From: Bryobacteraceae bacterium
Lineage (GTDB): Bacteria; Acidobacteriota; Terriglobia; Bryobacterales; Bryobacteraceae
Direction of reading: 5' to 3'
DNA: 46,061 bases
Assembly (NCBI GenBank): GCA_019187195.1
Contig: JABAQT010000020.1
Location: forward strand, 130,351 to 176,411
The notes beneath the pieces were generated by a model that was not told where the DNA came from, ran no database searches, and was given only the letters and a program-made list of their open reading frames with translations. A program made the translations under genes and the position numbers. Position 1 is the first letter of the stretch, and the number at the start of each line of letters is the position of its first letter. This document shows, in pieces, positions 25,989-34,034 of the stretch.

Positions 25989-26164
25989 TGCCCGATCGCA
26001 TGATAGCATCCCGCCGGAGCGATATCGTTTGCGGAGGCGGGAGGGTTCGTATTGACAGCGGCTCCCGGAAATACCTTCGAGGCAGGATTTCTCCGTGTCT
26101 CCGGGTGGTCTTATGATGAATTGGATCAGCCGTCAGCCTAAACCCATGGGGATGCTTTGCTTGT

Positions 26165-27322
26165 GTGATTGAGCATATTTTTCCAGCGCGCTGGCAAAAC
26201 GCCGTTGACTTCGCGGTGCTGGCGACGGCGTTATACCTATTGCTCAAGTGGAGCGCGCAGGCGAGGGCGATGCGGCTCTCGCTCAGCATTGTGGGGCTGT
26301 TTGCCGCGGCCAATCTCACCCGCCGGCTGGACCTGGTGATCACGGCATGGGTGATCGAGGCGTCCGCCTGGATCATGACGGGGCTGCTGCTAATCGCCTT
26401 TCAGCACGAACTTCGGCGCATGGTCATGCGCATTGAAGACCGGTTCCGCGGCCGGGCGCGGCCGGACGCCGAGAAGGAGGCGAGCGCGCGCGCCATCGCG
26501 GAGGCGGCCATGACTCTGGCCCGGACGCGCACCGGCGCGCTGATCGTGGTGGTGGGAAACAACTCGATTGAAGAGCTTTGCGGAGGTGGAGTCGAACTGG
26601 ACGCCCGCGTGTCGGCTGAGTTGCTGGTGGCTCTATTCCAGAAGGATTCCCCGTTGCACGATGGAGCCGTGATCGCCGAGCAGGAACACATCCGGCGGGC
26701 GGGCGCGCTGCTTCCGCTGTCGCAACGAACCGATCTGCCGCCTTATTACGGAACACGGCACCGGGCGGCGATTGGCCTGGCCGACCGTAGCGACGCGCGC
26801 GTGATCGTGGTTTCCGAGGAGCGGGGAGAAGTGACCTGTCTCCGGCAGCAGGAGGGCTTTCACGCGAACTCGGAAGCGGCGGTCTTCGAGTGGCTGGCCA
26901 GGAATACGACTCCCGAGCGAACCTCGCTTGCGCGCCAGGCGCTGCAAGTGTTTTCCACCAACTTACGATTGAAGTTCTCAGCCATTGGGCTTGCCGCCGT
27001 TGTCTGGAGCCTGTTCTTCTTCACGGCGGGCGTGACGGTGCGGCAGTTGAGGGTCCCGATCGAGTTCAACAATGTCGGGCCGGGTCTCGATGTCACTTCG
27101 CAATCGGCGAACTCGGTGGAGGTCCAGGTAAAGGGTCCAAGCTGGCTGGTTGAATCCCTGGATCCAACCCAGGTAGCGGTGCGCTTCGATCTGCAGGCGG
27201 CGCGCGAGGGTCGCGTCACATTGCTGGTGAATCCGGCGGCCGTGCCGCTTCCCTTTGGCGTGTCCCTCGAGAAGTCGACACCGGCGCGGGTGGAAGTGCG
27301 AATCGCAAAAATACTGCCTTAG
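26165..27322 (+). CDS. cdaA: Diadenylate cyclase CdaA fused to a YbbR (CdaR-like) domain
   Basis: This 385-residue membrane protein makes cyclic di-AMP from two ATP. Three membrane helices (about 12-28, 37-50, 58-79) precede a DAC domain (about 95-245). Its two motifs are intact: DGA at 166-168 in SPLHDGAVI and RHR at 198-200 in GTRHRAAIGL. A fourth helix (about 270-288) follows, and then one YbbR-type domain (about 296-382; VTVRQLRVPIEF..GLDV, VEVQVKGPSWLVE). In Firmicutes the YbbR protein CdaR is a separate gene next to cdaA and regulates the cyclase through the membrane. Here both are one polypeptide. The start is GTG 26165, without an obvious Shine-Dalgarno. glmM, the usual third partner, is not in the window. 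Reading frame is continuous across the fusion. Confidence 0.9.
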   Translation: MIEHIFPARWQNAVDFAVLATALYLLLKWSAQARAMRLSLSIVGLFAAANLTRRLDLVITAWVIEASAWIMTGLLLIAFQHELRRMVMRIEDRFRGRARPDAEKEASARAIAEAAMTLARTRTGALIVVVGNNSIEELCGGGVELDARVSAELLVALFQKDSPLHDGAVIAEQEHIRRAGALLPLSQRTDLPPYYGTRHRAAIGLADRSDARVIVVSEERGEVTCLRQQEGFHANSEAAVFEWLARNTTPERTSLARQALQVFSTNLRLKFSAIGLAAVVWSLFFFTAGVTVRQLRVPIEFNNVGPGLDVTSQSANSVEVQVKGPSWLVESLDPTQVAVRFDLQAAREGRVTLLVNPAAVPLPFGVSLEKSTPARVEVRIAKILP

Positions 27323-27411
27323 CGACGGCAGAATACACTCCTGATGGGATCTCCGCGGGTGTGGGATCGCGCGTCTAACAAGATGTAATGCAGTCTAGCG
27401 GAAGAGCCGCC

Positions 27412-28380
27412 ATGACAAGCATTCTTGTCATGGCTCTGGTCCTGACCGCGGCGCCGGCCGAGGCAGGAAAGAACAAGAAACTCGATCCGGACGAAATCGG
27501 GAACCGGGATGTCGGCAAGGGGCTGAACTTCTATTCGATCGAGAAGGAGATAGCTCTCGGCAAGCAGATGGCCCAGGAGGTGGAGAGGAGCGCCAAGATA
27601 GTCGACGATCCGGTCATCTCCGAATATGTCAACCGTGTCGGACAGAATCTGGTGCGCAATTCGGACGCGAAGGTTCCATTCACCATCAAAGTGGTGGATT
27701 CCGAAGAGGTGAACGCGTTTGCGCTGCCGGGAGGGTTCTTCTTCGTGAACACCGGACTGATCCTGCGGGCTTCCTCGGAGGCGGAACTCGCCGGGGTGAT
27801 GGCTCACGAGATCGCGCATGTGGCCGCCCGGCACGGCACGCGCCAGGCTTCCCGCGGACAGATGATGAACATCGCCAGCATTCCGCTGATCTTCATGGGC
27901 GGATGGGCAGGTTACGCGGTCCAGCAGGCGGCAGGCCTGCTGGTGCCGATGACATTCCTGAAGTTTTCGCGGGGTTTCGAGGAAGAGGCCGACCTGCTGG
28001 GGCTCGAGTACATGTACAAGACAGGCTACGATCCGGCGGCGTTTGTCGATTTCTTCGAGAAGCTGGAAAGCCTGGAGAAAAAGAAGCCGGGGACGATGTC
28101 CAAGGTGTTCTCCACGCATCCGCCAACGGAAAGCCGGATCCGCGACGCGCAAAAACATATTCAGGAACTGCTGAAGCCGCAGGCGGAGTACGTCATCACC
28201 ACGTCGGATTTCGACAACGTCAAGAGCCGGCTTGCGCGCCTGGTGAACCGTCGAAGCCTTGGAGACCAGAAGGATGCCGACCGTCCGACGCTGCGGCGGC
28301 GTCCGAGCGGCCAGGTGGGCGATGGATCGAGCGCGGATGATCGCGACGAGCGGCCCACGCTCAAGCGGCGGCCTGAGTGA
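27412..28380 (+). CDS. Exported M48-family zinc metalloprotease
   Basis: This protein of about 322 residues resembles periplasmic M48 proteases such as BepA/LoiP. It has a signal peptide (TSILVMALVLTAAPAEA), an N-terminal dimer-like region (EIALGKQMAQEVERSAKI), the zinc-binding HEIAH at 132-136, and the third-ligand glutamate block FEEEADLLGLEYM. It should degrade misfolded envelope proteins. The C-terminal tail carries two copies of a short basic motif, RPTLRRRP and RPTLKRRPE, separated by about 20 acidic/Gly/Ser residues. The tail is absent from BepA and probably disordered or a binding peptide. ATG 27412 is preferred because GGAAGAG lies 5 nt upstream; ATG 27388 would add eight residues. 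It follows the cdaA-ybbR fusion by under 100 bp. Confidence 0.87.
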   Translation: MTSILVMALVLTAAPAEAGKNKKLDPDEIGNRDVGKGLNFYSIEKEIALGKQMAQEVERSAKIVDDPVISEYVNRVGQNLVRNSDAKVPFTIKVVDSEEVNAFALPGGFFFVNTGLILRASSEAELAGVMAHEIAHVAARHGTRQASRGQMMNIASIPLIFMGGWAGYAVQQAAGLLVPMTFLKFSRGFEEEADLLGLEYMYKTGYDPAAFVDFFEKLESLEKKKPGTMSKVFSTHPPTESRIRDAQKHIQELLKPQAEYVITTSDFDNVKSRLARLVNRRSLGDQKDADRPTLRRRPSGQVGDGSSADDRDERPTLKRRPE

Positions 28381-28446
28381 GCGGTCAGCTTTCAGCTTGC
28401 AATCCGAACGGCTTCGTCATAGGATTTACCAGGAGATCTCTGACCC

Positions 28447-28794
28447 ATGAAGCCGCTAGCGCGCTGTGGTTTGCTGATTGCAATGTTCCTGTTCCTTGTC
28501 ACGGTACTCGCAGCTCAGGGGATGCCGAAAATGTCGGCTGTCGAGCCGGCGCAGGGCAAGCCGGGAGATGAATTGACCGTGACGGGCGAGAATCTGGATA
28601 AGAACAACGTCGCCGAAGTCTATCTCACCGACGGCAAGAACGATACGAAGTTAGCCGTCGTGCAGCAGGCGGCGGGCTCCATCAAGTTCAAGATTCCCGC
28701 GAATGCCAAACAAGGACGGTTCAGTCTGATGATACTCACGGCCGGCGCCGATCCGAAGCTGATCGAGCAACCCGTGAAGGTGACCGTGCAATGA
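28447..28794 (+). CDS. Exported IPT/TIG-domain protein
   Basis: This 115-residue protein has a signal peptide (residues 1-23) and then one IPT/TIG immunoglobulin-like domain of about 85 residues (MSAVEPAQGKPGDELTVTGE.. VKVTVQ). Such small domains usually bind other proteins or cell-surface glycans; a free-standing one is probably periplasmic or outer-membrane associated. The start ATG follows AGGAGATCTCTGACCC, giving a good AGGAG 12-13 nt upstream. It lies 66 bp after the M48 protease and may be co-transcribed with it. There is no catalytic motif. Confidence 0.78.
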   Translation: MKPLARCGLLIAMFLFLVTVLAAQGMPKMSAVEPAQGKPGDELTVTGENLDKNNVAEVYLTDGKNDTKLAVVQQAAGSIKFKIPANAKQGRFSLMILTAGADPKLIEQPVKVTVQ

Positions 28795-28813
28795 GTACGG
28801 GTAACTGAGCGTG

Positions 28814-28827
28814 CCCCGCCGGGGTTT
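28814..28827 (+). terminator. Possible weak terminator hairpin
   Basis: CCCCGCCGGGG (28814-28824) forms a four-base-pair GC stem with a three-base loop, followed by only TTT. It lies between the TIG gene and sthA. The short U tract makes termination doubtful. Confidence 0.3.
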
Positions 28828-28884
28828 CCTATGATGAGAGTCACGGCGCTCTAGCCGCGTCCTGAGGACAGAGAGGCTGAACAA

Positions 28885-30294
28885 GTGAACTCTGAATACG
28901 ACTATGACCTGCTGGTGCTCGGCTCGGGCCCGGCGGGGCAACGCGCCGCGATTCAAGCGGCGAAACTCGACAAGCGGGTGGCGGTTGTCGAGAAGAAAGC
29001 CGTGGTCGGCGGCTGTTGCGTAAACACCGGAACGATTCCCAGCAAGACATTGCGGGAGGCCGTGTTGTATCTTTCCGGCTACCGGGAGCGCAATTTTTAT
29101 GGAGCTTCCTACTCCGTAAAGCAGAACATCACAATGGAGGATCTGGTCTTGCGCGCGGACCAGGTTATCCGCCACGAGATCGACGTGATGCGGCATCAGT
29201 TGTTGCGCAACCGCGTGGATGTGCTCTCGGCGACGGGAGCGTTCGCCGATCCGCATACGATCATCCTCGAGAGCGTGGAATCGCACACCACGCGCACGGT
29301 GACCGCGGACAAGATCATGATCGCGGTTGGAACCGAAACGACACTCGATTCACACATTCCCTTTGATGGGCAGCGCATCTTCACGAGCGATGAAATCCTG
29401 CGGCTCGAGCGGTTGCCGAGAACGCTCGCGGTGGTTGGCGCGGGCGTGATCGGCAGCGAGTATGCGAGCATGTTCGCCGCGCTTGGGGTGCGTGTGACGC
29501 TGATTGACAAGCGCCCCCGCCTGCTCCCGTTCGTTGATGAGGAGATCGCCGACGCTCTCGCCTATCATCTGCGGGAGAACCGGGTCACGCTGCGCCTTGG
29601 GGAGGAGGTGAGCGGAATCGAAAAGATCGAGGACGAACACGGGGCGCGTGTTCGCATCCAGCTTGCCAGCGGCAAGCAGATCATAGCCGAGAAGGCTCTC
29701 TACAGCATCGGCCGCACGGGGAGCACCAGCCGGCTGAACCTGGCTCCGGCGGGGCTCGAACCCGATGATCGCGGCCGGCTCAAGGTCAACCGGAATTACC
29801 AGACCGATGTCCCGCACATCTATGCGGTGGGCGATGTCATAGGGTTCCCGAGCCTGGCCTCGACATCCATGGAGCAGGGCAGAATCGCGGCGTGCCATGC
29901 CTTTGGACTCGAAGCGCATTCGGTTCCCGAGCTATTCCCCTATGGCATCTACACCATTCCGGAGATCTCGATGGTGGGTAAGAGCGAAGTGGAGTTGACG
30001 AAGGATGGAGTTCCGTATGAAGTCGGGAAGGCGCGATACCGCGAAATCGCCCGCGGCCAGATCATTGGGGACATGACCGGCCTGCTGAAGCTGATCTTCC
30101 ATGCCGAGAACCGCAAGCTGCTGGCGGTGCACATTATCGGGGAAGGGGCGAGCGATTTGGTGCATATCGGCCAGGCGGTGATGAGCTTCGGGGGCGCCGT
30201 GAACTACTTCATAGACACGGTGTTCAACTATCCCACGCTGGCCGAATGCTATAAGACAGCGGCGTTTGACGGCATCAACCGCCTGGGCGGGTAG
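28885..30294 (+). CDS. sthA: Soluble pyridine nucleotide transhydrogenase (SthA-like flavoprotein)
   Basis: This 469-residue enzyme of the class I pyridine-nucleotide disulfide oxidoreductase fold transfers hydride between NADPH and NAD+. The FAD loop is at 11-18 (VLGSGPAG), the NAD(P) loop in AVVGAGVIGSEYASMFAALG, the second FAD block in IYAVGDVIGFPSLASTSMEQ and the dimer domain from about 345. The redox site reads GGCCVNTGTIPSK: Cys45 is kept but the partner Cys of lipoamide dehydrogenases is Thr50. There is no dithiol, which fits SthA and excludes lipoamide dehydrogenase. The typical His-x4-Glu active-site pair of the dimer domain is absent or changed. The start is GTG 28885. It ends 6 bp from the convergent lipoprotein gene. 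Confidence 0.88.
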   Translation: MNSEYDYDLLVLGSGPAGQRAAIQAAKLDKRVAVVEKKAVVGGCCVNTGTIPSKTLREAVLYLSGYRERNFYGASYSVKQNITMEDLVLRADQVIRHEIDVMRHQLLRNRVDVLSATGAFADPHTIILESVESHTTRTVTADKIMIAVGTETTLDSHIPFDGQRIFTSDEILRLERLPRTLAVVGAGVIGSEYASMFAALGVRVTLIDKRPRLLPFVDEEIADALAYHLRENRVTLRLGEEVSGIEKIEDEHGARVRIQLASGKQIIAEKALYSIGRTGSTSRLNLAPAGLEPDDRGRLKVNRNYQTDVPHIYAVGDVIGFPSLASTSMEQGRIAACHAFGLEAHSVPELFPYGIYTIPEISMVGKSEVELTKDGVPYEVGKARYREIARGQIIGDMTGLLKLIFHAENRKLLAVHIIGEGASDLVHIGQAVMSFGGAVNYFIDTVFNYPTLAECYKTAAFDGINRLGG

Positions 30295-30299
30295 CCGAA

Positions 30300-30617
30300 C
30301 TACCAACGCCAACCGCCGCGCACCCAAACCTGACGCCGGCCGTGATTGGAGAAGTGGCCGGGCACCCAATAGGCATGGGGCCTGGGAGGACGCCGCCACG
30401 CGCCGGGCACCCAGACATAACGCGATCCGGCCCAATCATAATAACCGTTCACCCAGATGTAGCCCGGTCCGGGGGCATACCCCCTGGCAACATAAGCACC
30501 CGGAGGGGGAGGGGGTGGAACAGGCGCGCGGTAAGCGACGTAGCCGCCGCCGGCGCATCCCGTCAAGGCACCGGAAAGCAGTGCCGCCATTGCGATTTTC
30601 TTGATGATTTGTTGCAT
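30300..30617 (-). CDS. Small lipoprotein with WVxGxW repeats
   Basis: This 105-residue protein begins with a lipoprotein signal peptide and lipobox LTGC (cysteine 21). A proline stretch (PVPPPPPPGAY) then leads into four imperfect aromatic repeats of the W-V-x-G-x-[WY] type: YIWVNGYY, YVWVPGAW, YWVPGHF and VWVRGGW. Repeats like these (YXWV/BcpO-related) are found in short envelope proteins of unknown role, probably anchored in the outer membrane. The ribosome-binding site AGAGGAGA lies about 8 nt before the ATG on the minus strand. It is convergent with sthA (6 bp) and preceded by a 105 bp gap that must hold its promoter. Confidence 0.83.
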   Translation of the reverse strand: MQQIIKKIAMAALLSGALTGCAGGGYVAYRAPVPPPPPPGAYVARGYAPGPGYIWVNGYYDWAGSRYVWVPGAWRRPPRPHAYWVPGHFSNHGRRQVWVRGGWRW

Positions 30618-30722
30618 GGCTTTGTTCTCCTCTACCCTTTCAAACGCAGTTTGCGGGCGCGGGGTTGCGGAGATGAAAGAGGAATAATGTAAGCCGGCTG
30701 GTGAAGGCGGCGCAGGGGAGTC

Positions 30723-31889
30723 TCAATCCCCCAGCAGCTTGCCAAAAGGCTCGAGCTGGCGTACGTTATCGCAGACGGCTTTCAATCCGGCGGTAATGGG
30801 GATCCCCAGGACCAGGCCAGCGGCGCCCCACAGCGTTCCCCAGAACATTAGGGAAATCGTGACTGCGAGCGGATTGAGGTGCACGCGAGCGCCCACCAGT
30901 TTGGGGTAGAGCAGGTTGAGCGCCAATAGATGGAGAAACGCCACGCTGCTCCCGATGACGAGGTAGAAGCCCACTTTCGTGTGCAGCGGCAGGGCGGCAA
31001 AGAAAGGCGGAATGAGGGCCAGCGGCATGCCGATGTAAGGGATCAGGCTCAGGAACGCGCTCACCGGGCCCACCAGGAGCGGATAGGGCAAACCGGCGTA
31101 CCAGAACAACAGCGAACTCGCCACCGAGAGGAAGAGGCCGAGAATGAAATTGCCCACGACGTAGGCGCGCGCCATATCGGCGATGCCTTCCCAGCTTTTT
31201 CCGGCCACCATGCGGTCGGGACCCTCGAAGAGATGGAGGAAGCCGCGCCGCAGGTGGTCGCGCCAGCTCAGCATGAAGTACACCAGGAAGGGCACGAACG
31301 ACGCCATCAGAAGGACGTCATAAAAGGACCGCAGGTAGGAGTAGACGGTATTGACGATCGGCTCCTTTTCCTGGCTGAGGCGGACTTCCTGGATGGCCGG
31401 AAGGGGCGGCGGCTCGGCGGAGCGGCGCTTGGATGCGCTTTTCTGCGGGGCCGGAGGCTGCGCCGAGATGATCTGGGCCGTCTTTCCCTCACGCTGGAGC
31501 CGCTTGGGGACGACCAGGTTGTTGATTGACGCCTCGGTATGTTCCAGCTTGCTCACGACGACGTCCACGAGTTCGTTGATGCGTTCGCTGTAGGCGGGCA
31601 GGTCGGCGAGCAGGCCGAGCGCCTGCGTATAGAAGGCCAGCACGCCGAAGTAAACAAACAGCAGGGCGAGGCTGCAGGTAAAGAAGCTCGCCAGGCCGCG
31701 GGGCATCCTCATGCGCATGAACAGCGCCACCAGGGGATCGAGGATGAAGGCCAGAATGACGGCGGTGGTGACGGTGATGAAGAAGATACGGCCGAAGTAC
31801 AACAGGGCGACGACAGCCGCAAGTCCGGCGAGGAAGGAACCGGTTACCTTCGGCTTGCGAACGGAAAAGGAGGTTGAGAGCAGCTCCAC
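30723..31889 (-). CDS. AI-2E-family membrane permease
   Basis: This 388-residue polytopic inner-membrane protein is of the AI-2E transporter/PerM family. It has two helices near the N-terminus (about 15-55), one around 60-88, a long cytosolic or periplasmic loop (about 95-185), and a C-terminal half with about five helices including the family block LISLIPYIGMPLALIPP-like 'SLIPYIGMPLALIPPFFAAL' and the final GLVLGIPITAGLKAVCD. Characterised members export autoinducer-2 or act as Na+/H+ antiporters, so the label does not prove quorum sensing. The loop holds an unusual Pro/Lys/Arg-rich insert (PPAPQKSASKRRSAEPPPLP). It is divergent from ruvX, with 74 bp between. Confidence 0.85.
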   Translation of the reverse strand: MELLSTSFSVRKPKVTGSFLAGLAAVVALLYFGRIFFITVTTAVILAFILDPLVALFMRMRMPRGLASFFTCSLALLFVYFGVLAFYTQALGLLADLPAYSERINELVDVVVSKLEHTEASINNLVVPKRLQREGKTAQIISAQPPAPQKSASKRRSAEPPPLPAIQEVRLSQEKEPIVNTVYSYLRSFYDVLLMASFVPFLVYFMLSWRDHLRRGFLHLFEGPDRMVAGKSWEGIADMARAYVVGNFILGLFLSVASSLLFWYAGLPYPLLVGPVSAFLSLIPYIGMPLALIPPFFAALPLHTKVGFYLVIGSSVAFLHLLALNLLYPKLVGARVHLNPLAVTISLMFWGTLWGAAGLVLGIPITAGLKAVCDNVRQLEPFGKLLGD

Positions 31890-31963
31890 AGTCTTCGAAT
31901 CCGCACCGCGGGTGGGACTTACCGCTAATCTAACATGGGCGGTCCTATAATGAGAACGGCGAG

Positions 31964-32425
31964 ATGAGGGATCCGGTTGCGGGAGGGCAAAAGAGAATTC
32001 TCGGGCTCGACGTGGGGCTGCGTCGTATCGGGCTCGCGCTCAGCGATCCCCTGGGGATTACGGCTCAGGGAATCGAAACACTCGTGAGAGGGAATCTGAA
32101 GAGAGATCTCGCGCGGTTGAGCCGGCTGGCGGAGGAAAACGATGTGGGGTTGTTCGTCGTAGGACTACCGCTGCACATGAGCGGCGAGGATAGCCGCCAG
32201 GGGGGGTGGGTCAAGGAGTTCGCGGTCCGCCTCGAGCAACGCAGCAGGGTTCCCGTACGTCTATGGGATGAGCGGCTTACGACAGTCGAAGCAGCGCGGG
32301 TGCTGCGTCAGAGCGGCATCAGCATCGAAAAGCGCGCCAAAGCGGTGGACCGCCTGTCGGCCGTTCTGATTTTGCAAAGCTACCTCGATTCCCTGCCCGG
32401 AGCGAACGATTGTCCAAACGGCTGA
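31964..32425 (+). CDS. ruvX: Putative Holliday junction resolvase / pre-16S rRNA nuclease (YqgF family)
   Basis: This 153-residue RNase H-fold nuclease has family motifs GLDVGLRRIGLALSD (catalytic Asp16), VVGLPLHMSG, LWDERLTTVEA and the late acidic residue in AVDRLSAVLIL. It acts in the cytoplasm, where it is needed for 16S rRNA 5' maturation in E. coli and was earlier proposed as a resolvase. The ATG at 31964 follows GGCGAG. The 3' end overlaps the mltG start by 16 bp, the common ruvX-mltG arrangement. Confidence 0.92.
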   Translation: MRDPVAGGQKRILGLDVGLRRIGLALSDPLGITAQGIETLVRGNLKRDLARLSRLAEENDVGLFVVGLPLHMSGEDSRQGGWVKEFAVRLEQRSRVPVRLWDERLTTVEAARVLRQSGISIEKRAKAVDRLSAVLILQSYLDSLPGANDCPNG

Positions 32426-33471
32426 GAACAGCAATTCTGGTGATGTTGGGAATCCTCGCTGGCGCCGCGGGGATCGGGGCAGCGGTGATAGTGTCGCTAG
32501 GGACGCCTTACCAGCCCCGGAGGGGTGAGGTCTTTGTCGACATACCCCGCGGAGCAGGGGCACGCCAGATCGCGGTCATGCTCGACCAAGCCGGCGTGCT
32601 GCGCGCAAGCTGGCAGTTTCTGCTCATGCGGGCGCTGCGTCCGCATTCAGCGTTGCAGGCCGGCGAGTACCGTTTCGCCGAACCGGCCACGGCGTGGAAG
32701 GTGTATGAGCGGCTTGCAAGGGGAGATATCTTCTACTACGAGGTAACCATTCCGGAGGGCAGCAACCTGTTTGATATCGGCGGAATTCTGGAGGCGGAGG
32801 GACTGCTGACAGCGGCGGAATTCCGCGAGGCGGCTTCGAAGCCGGACCTTATCCGCGACCTGGCTCCCAACGCGCCGAGTCTCGAGGGATACCTCTTTCC
32901 GGCCACGTACCGCCTGACCAGACACACGACGGCGGCGGAACTGTGCAGGGACATGACCGGGCGGTTTCGCAGAGCCTGGAAAGAGCTGAAGGGAACGGCG
33001 CCGGTCCATGAGACGGTGACGCTGGCTTCGCTGGTGGAGAAAGAAACCGCCGTTGCGAAGGAGCGTCCCATCGTGGCGTCGGTGTATCACAACCGTCTGG
33101 CGAGCCACATGCGGCTCGATTGCGACCCGTCGACCATCTACGCCGCTCTGCTCGACGGGCGCTACAGGGGGACCATTTACCGTTCCGACCTGGAAAGCCG
33201 GCATCTTTATAACACCTACCAGCACACGGGGCTCCCGCCCGGGCCGATAGCCAATCCCGGGATGGAATCTCTCGAGGCGGCGCTGCACCCGGCCGGCACG
33301 AACTACCTGTATTTCGTGGCGAAATCGGACGGTTCCGGGGAGCATGTGTTCACCACCAATGTACAGGCCCACAACCGGGCGGTTTCGGAGTATCGCCGTG
33401 GCCAGCAAAAAGGAAAGACTTCAGGGACGGCTGCGAGAGATAGCCGCGGCCGAAGGATGGGAACTGATTGA
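32410..33471 (+). CDS. mltG: Endolytic peptidoglycan transglycosylase MltG
   Basis: This 353-residue inner-membrane enzyme cleaves nascent glycan strands and sets their length. A single membrane anchor lies at about 6-28 (TAILVMLGILAGAAGIGAAV), followed by a LysM-like subdomain and the YceG catalytic domain. The signature LASLVEKET, with catalytic glutamate at 210, precedes ERPIVASVYHNRL and the substrate block LDCDPSTIYA. The TTG start at 32410 is supported by GGAG 7 nt upstream and keeps the short cytosolic leader MSKRLR; ATG 32443 would cut into the anchor. The C-terminal 74 bp overlap the next gene, in another frame. Confidence 0.92.
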   Translation: MSKRLRTAILVMLGILAGAAGIGAAVIVSLGTPYQPRRGEVFVDIPRGAGARQIAVMLDQAGVLRASWQFLLMRALRPHSALQAGEYRFAEPATAWKVYERLARGDIFYYEVTIPEGSNLFDIGGILEAEGLLTAAEFREAASKPDLIRDLAPNAPSLEGYLFPATYRLTRHTTAAELCRDMTGRFRRAWKELKGTAPVHETVTLASLVEKETAVAKERPIVASVYHNRLASHMRLDCDPSTIYAALLDGRYRGTIYRSDLESRHLYNTYQHTGLPPGPIANPGMESLEAALHPAGTNYLYFVAKSDGSGEHVFTTNVQAHNRAVSEYRRGQQKGKTSGTAARDSRGRRMGTD

Positions 33472-33880
33472 GCAGCAGCGGGCGGAGATGCTGCGCCAGA
33501 GGTTGGGTCCGGTTGGCAAGGCGCTCTTTCGCGGCCTGTTGCGCGAATGCGGAGTACCCTTGTCGCCGTTGGTCGAGGGGGTGCGGCAGGATGATTTCGC
33601 GCACCTCGAGCGGACGCTGCTCCAGTTGGCGCAGGAGTACAGGCAGGCGGGTGGTCAGGCGGACCGGGGCCGGCAGCGGCTTTGCCGCCGGGCCGTTATC
33701 GAGGCCAAGGATCACGCCCGGCTGGCATCCCGCAACCCCAGGACCAGCCGCGAGAAGCAGTTGGAAAAAGAGGAGATGGTCCTGTGGATGATGACGTGGC
33801 TGGAGAACCCCGGTGTCTTTGGAAGCTGGGTTGCGCTGCGCAAGAGCCATCTGCGTGAAGGGGCGGATTCGCCGCCGTAG
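33398..33880 (+). CDS. Hypothetical protein, 160 residues
   Basis: I do not recognise this protein. It is predicted to be largely alpha-helical, soluble and very rich in Arg, Glu and Gln (for example KKERLQGRLREIAAAEGWEL, RRAVIEAKDHARLASRN, KQLEKEEMVLWMMTWLENPG). GTG 33398 follows GGAG at 7 nt and begins inside mltG, overlapping it by 74 bp, so translation is probably coupled to mltG. An upstream in-frame ATG at 33344 lacks a ribosome-binding site. The charge pattern would suit an RNA- or ribosome-associated protein, but this is a guess. Confidence 0.7.
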   Translation: MASKKERLQGRLREIAAAEGWELIEQQRAEMLRQRLGPVGKALFRGLLRECGVPLSPLVEGVRQDDFAHLERTLLQLAQEYRQAGGQADRGRQRLCRRAVIEAKDHARLASRNPRTSREKQLEKEEMVLWMMTWLENPGVFGSWVALRKSHLREGADSPP

Positions 33881-33968
33881 CGGGGTATTTTGAAACTCCG
33901 GCGCCGGGACACGCCTCTAATGAATTTAGGCCGCCAGTAGCAGAGGGAAGCGGGGAGAGAAGAAACTC

Positions 33969-33997
33969 TTGCCAGTTGCCGGAGCAATGTTTATACT
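33969..33997 (+). promoter_or_regulatory. Sigma-70-type promoter
   Basis: TTGCCA (33969-33974) and TATACT (33992-33997) are exactly 17 bp apart, the best promoter match seen in the window. Transcription would start near 34004 and give a leader of about 30 nt for the gene at 34035, with GGGAGA 8 nt before its ATG. Confidence 0.6.
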
Positions 33998-34034
33998 GGC
34001 ATTTTTCCGGGTCTGAACCTGGGAGATCGAGTAG

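Noticed and set aside
28885..30294. Lipoamide or mercuric reductase identity for the flavoprotein
   Set aside because: The CxxxxC dithiol is not present (Cys45 but Thr50), which fits a soluble transhydrogenase.
30723..31889. Evidence of AI-2 quorum sensing
   Set aside because: AI-2E-family permeases have other substrates, and no luxS or lsr gene is in the window.
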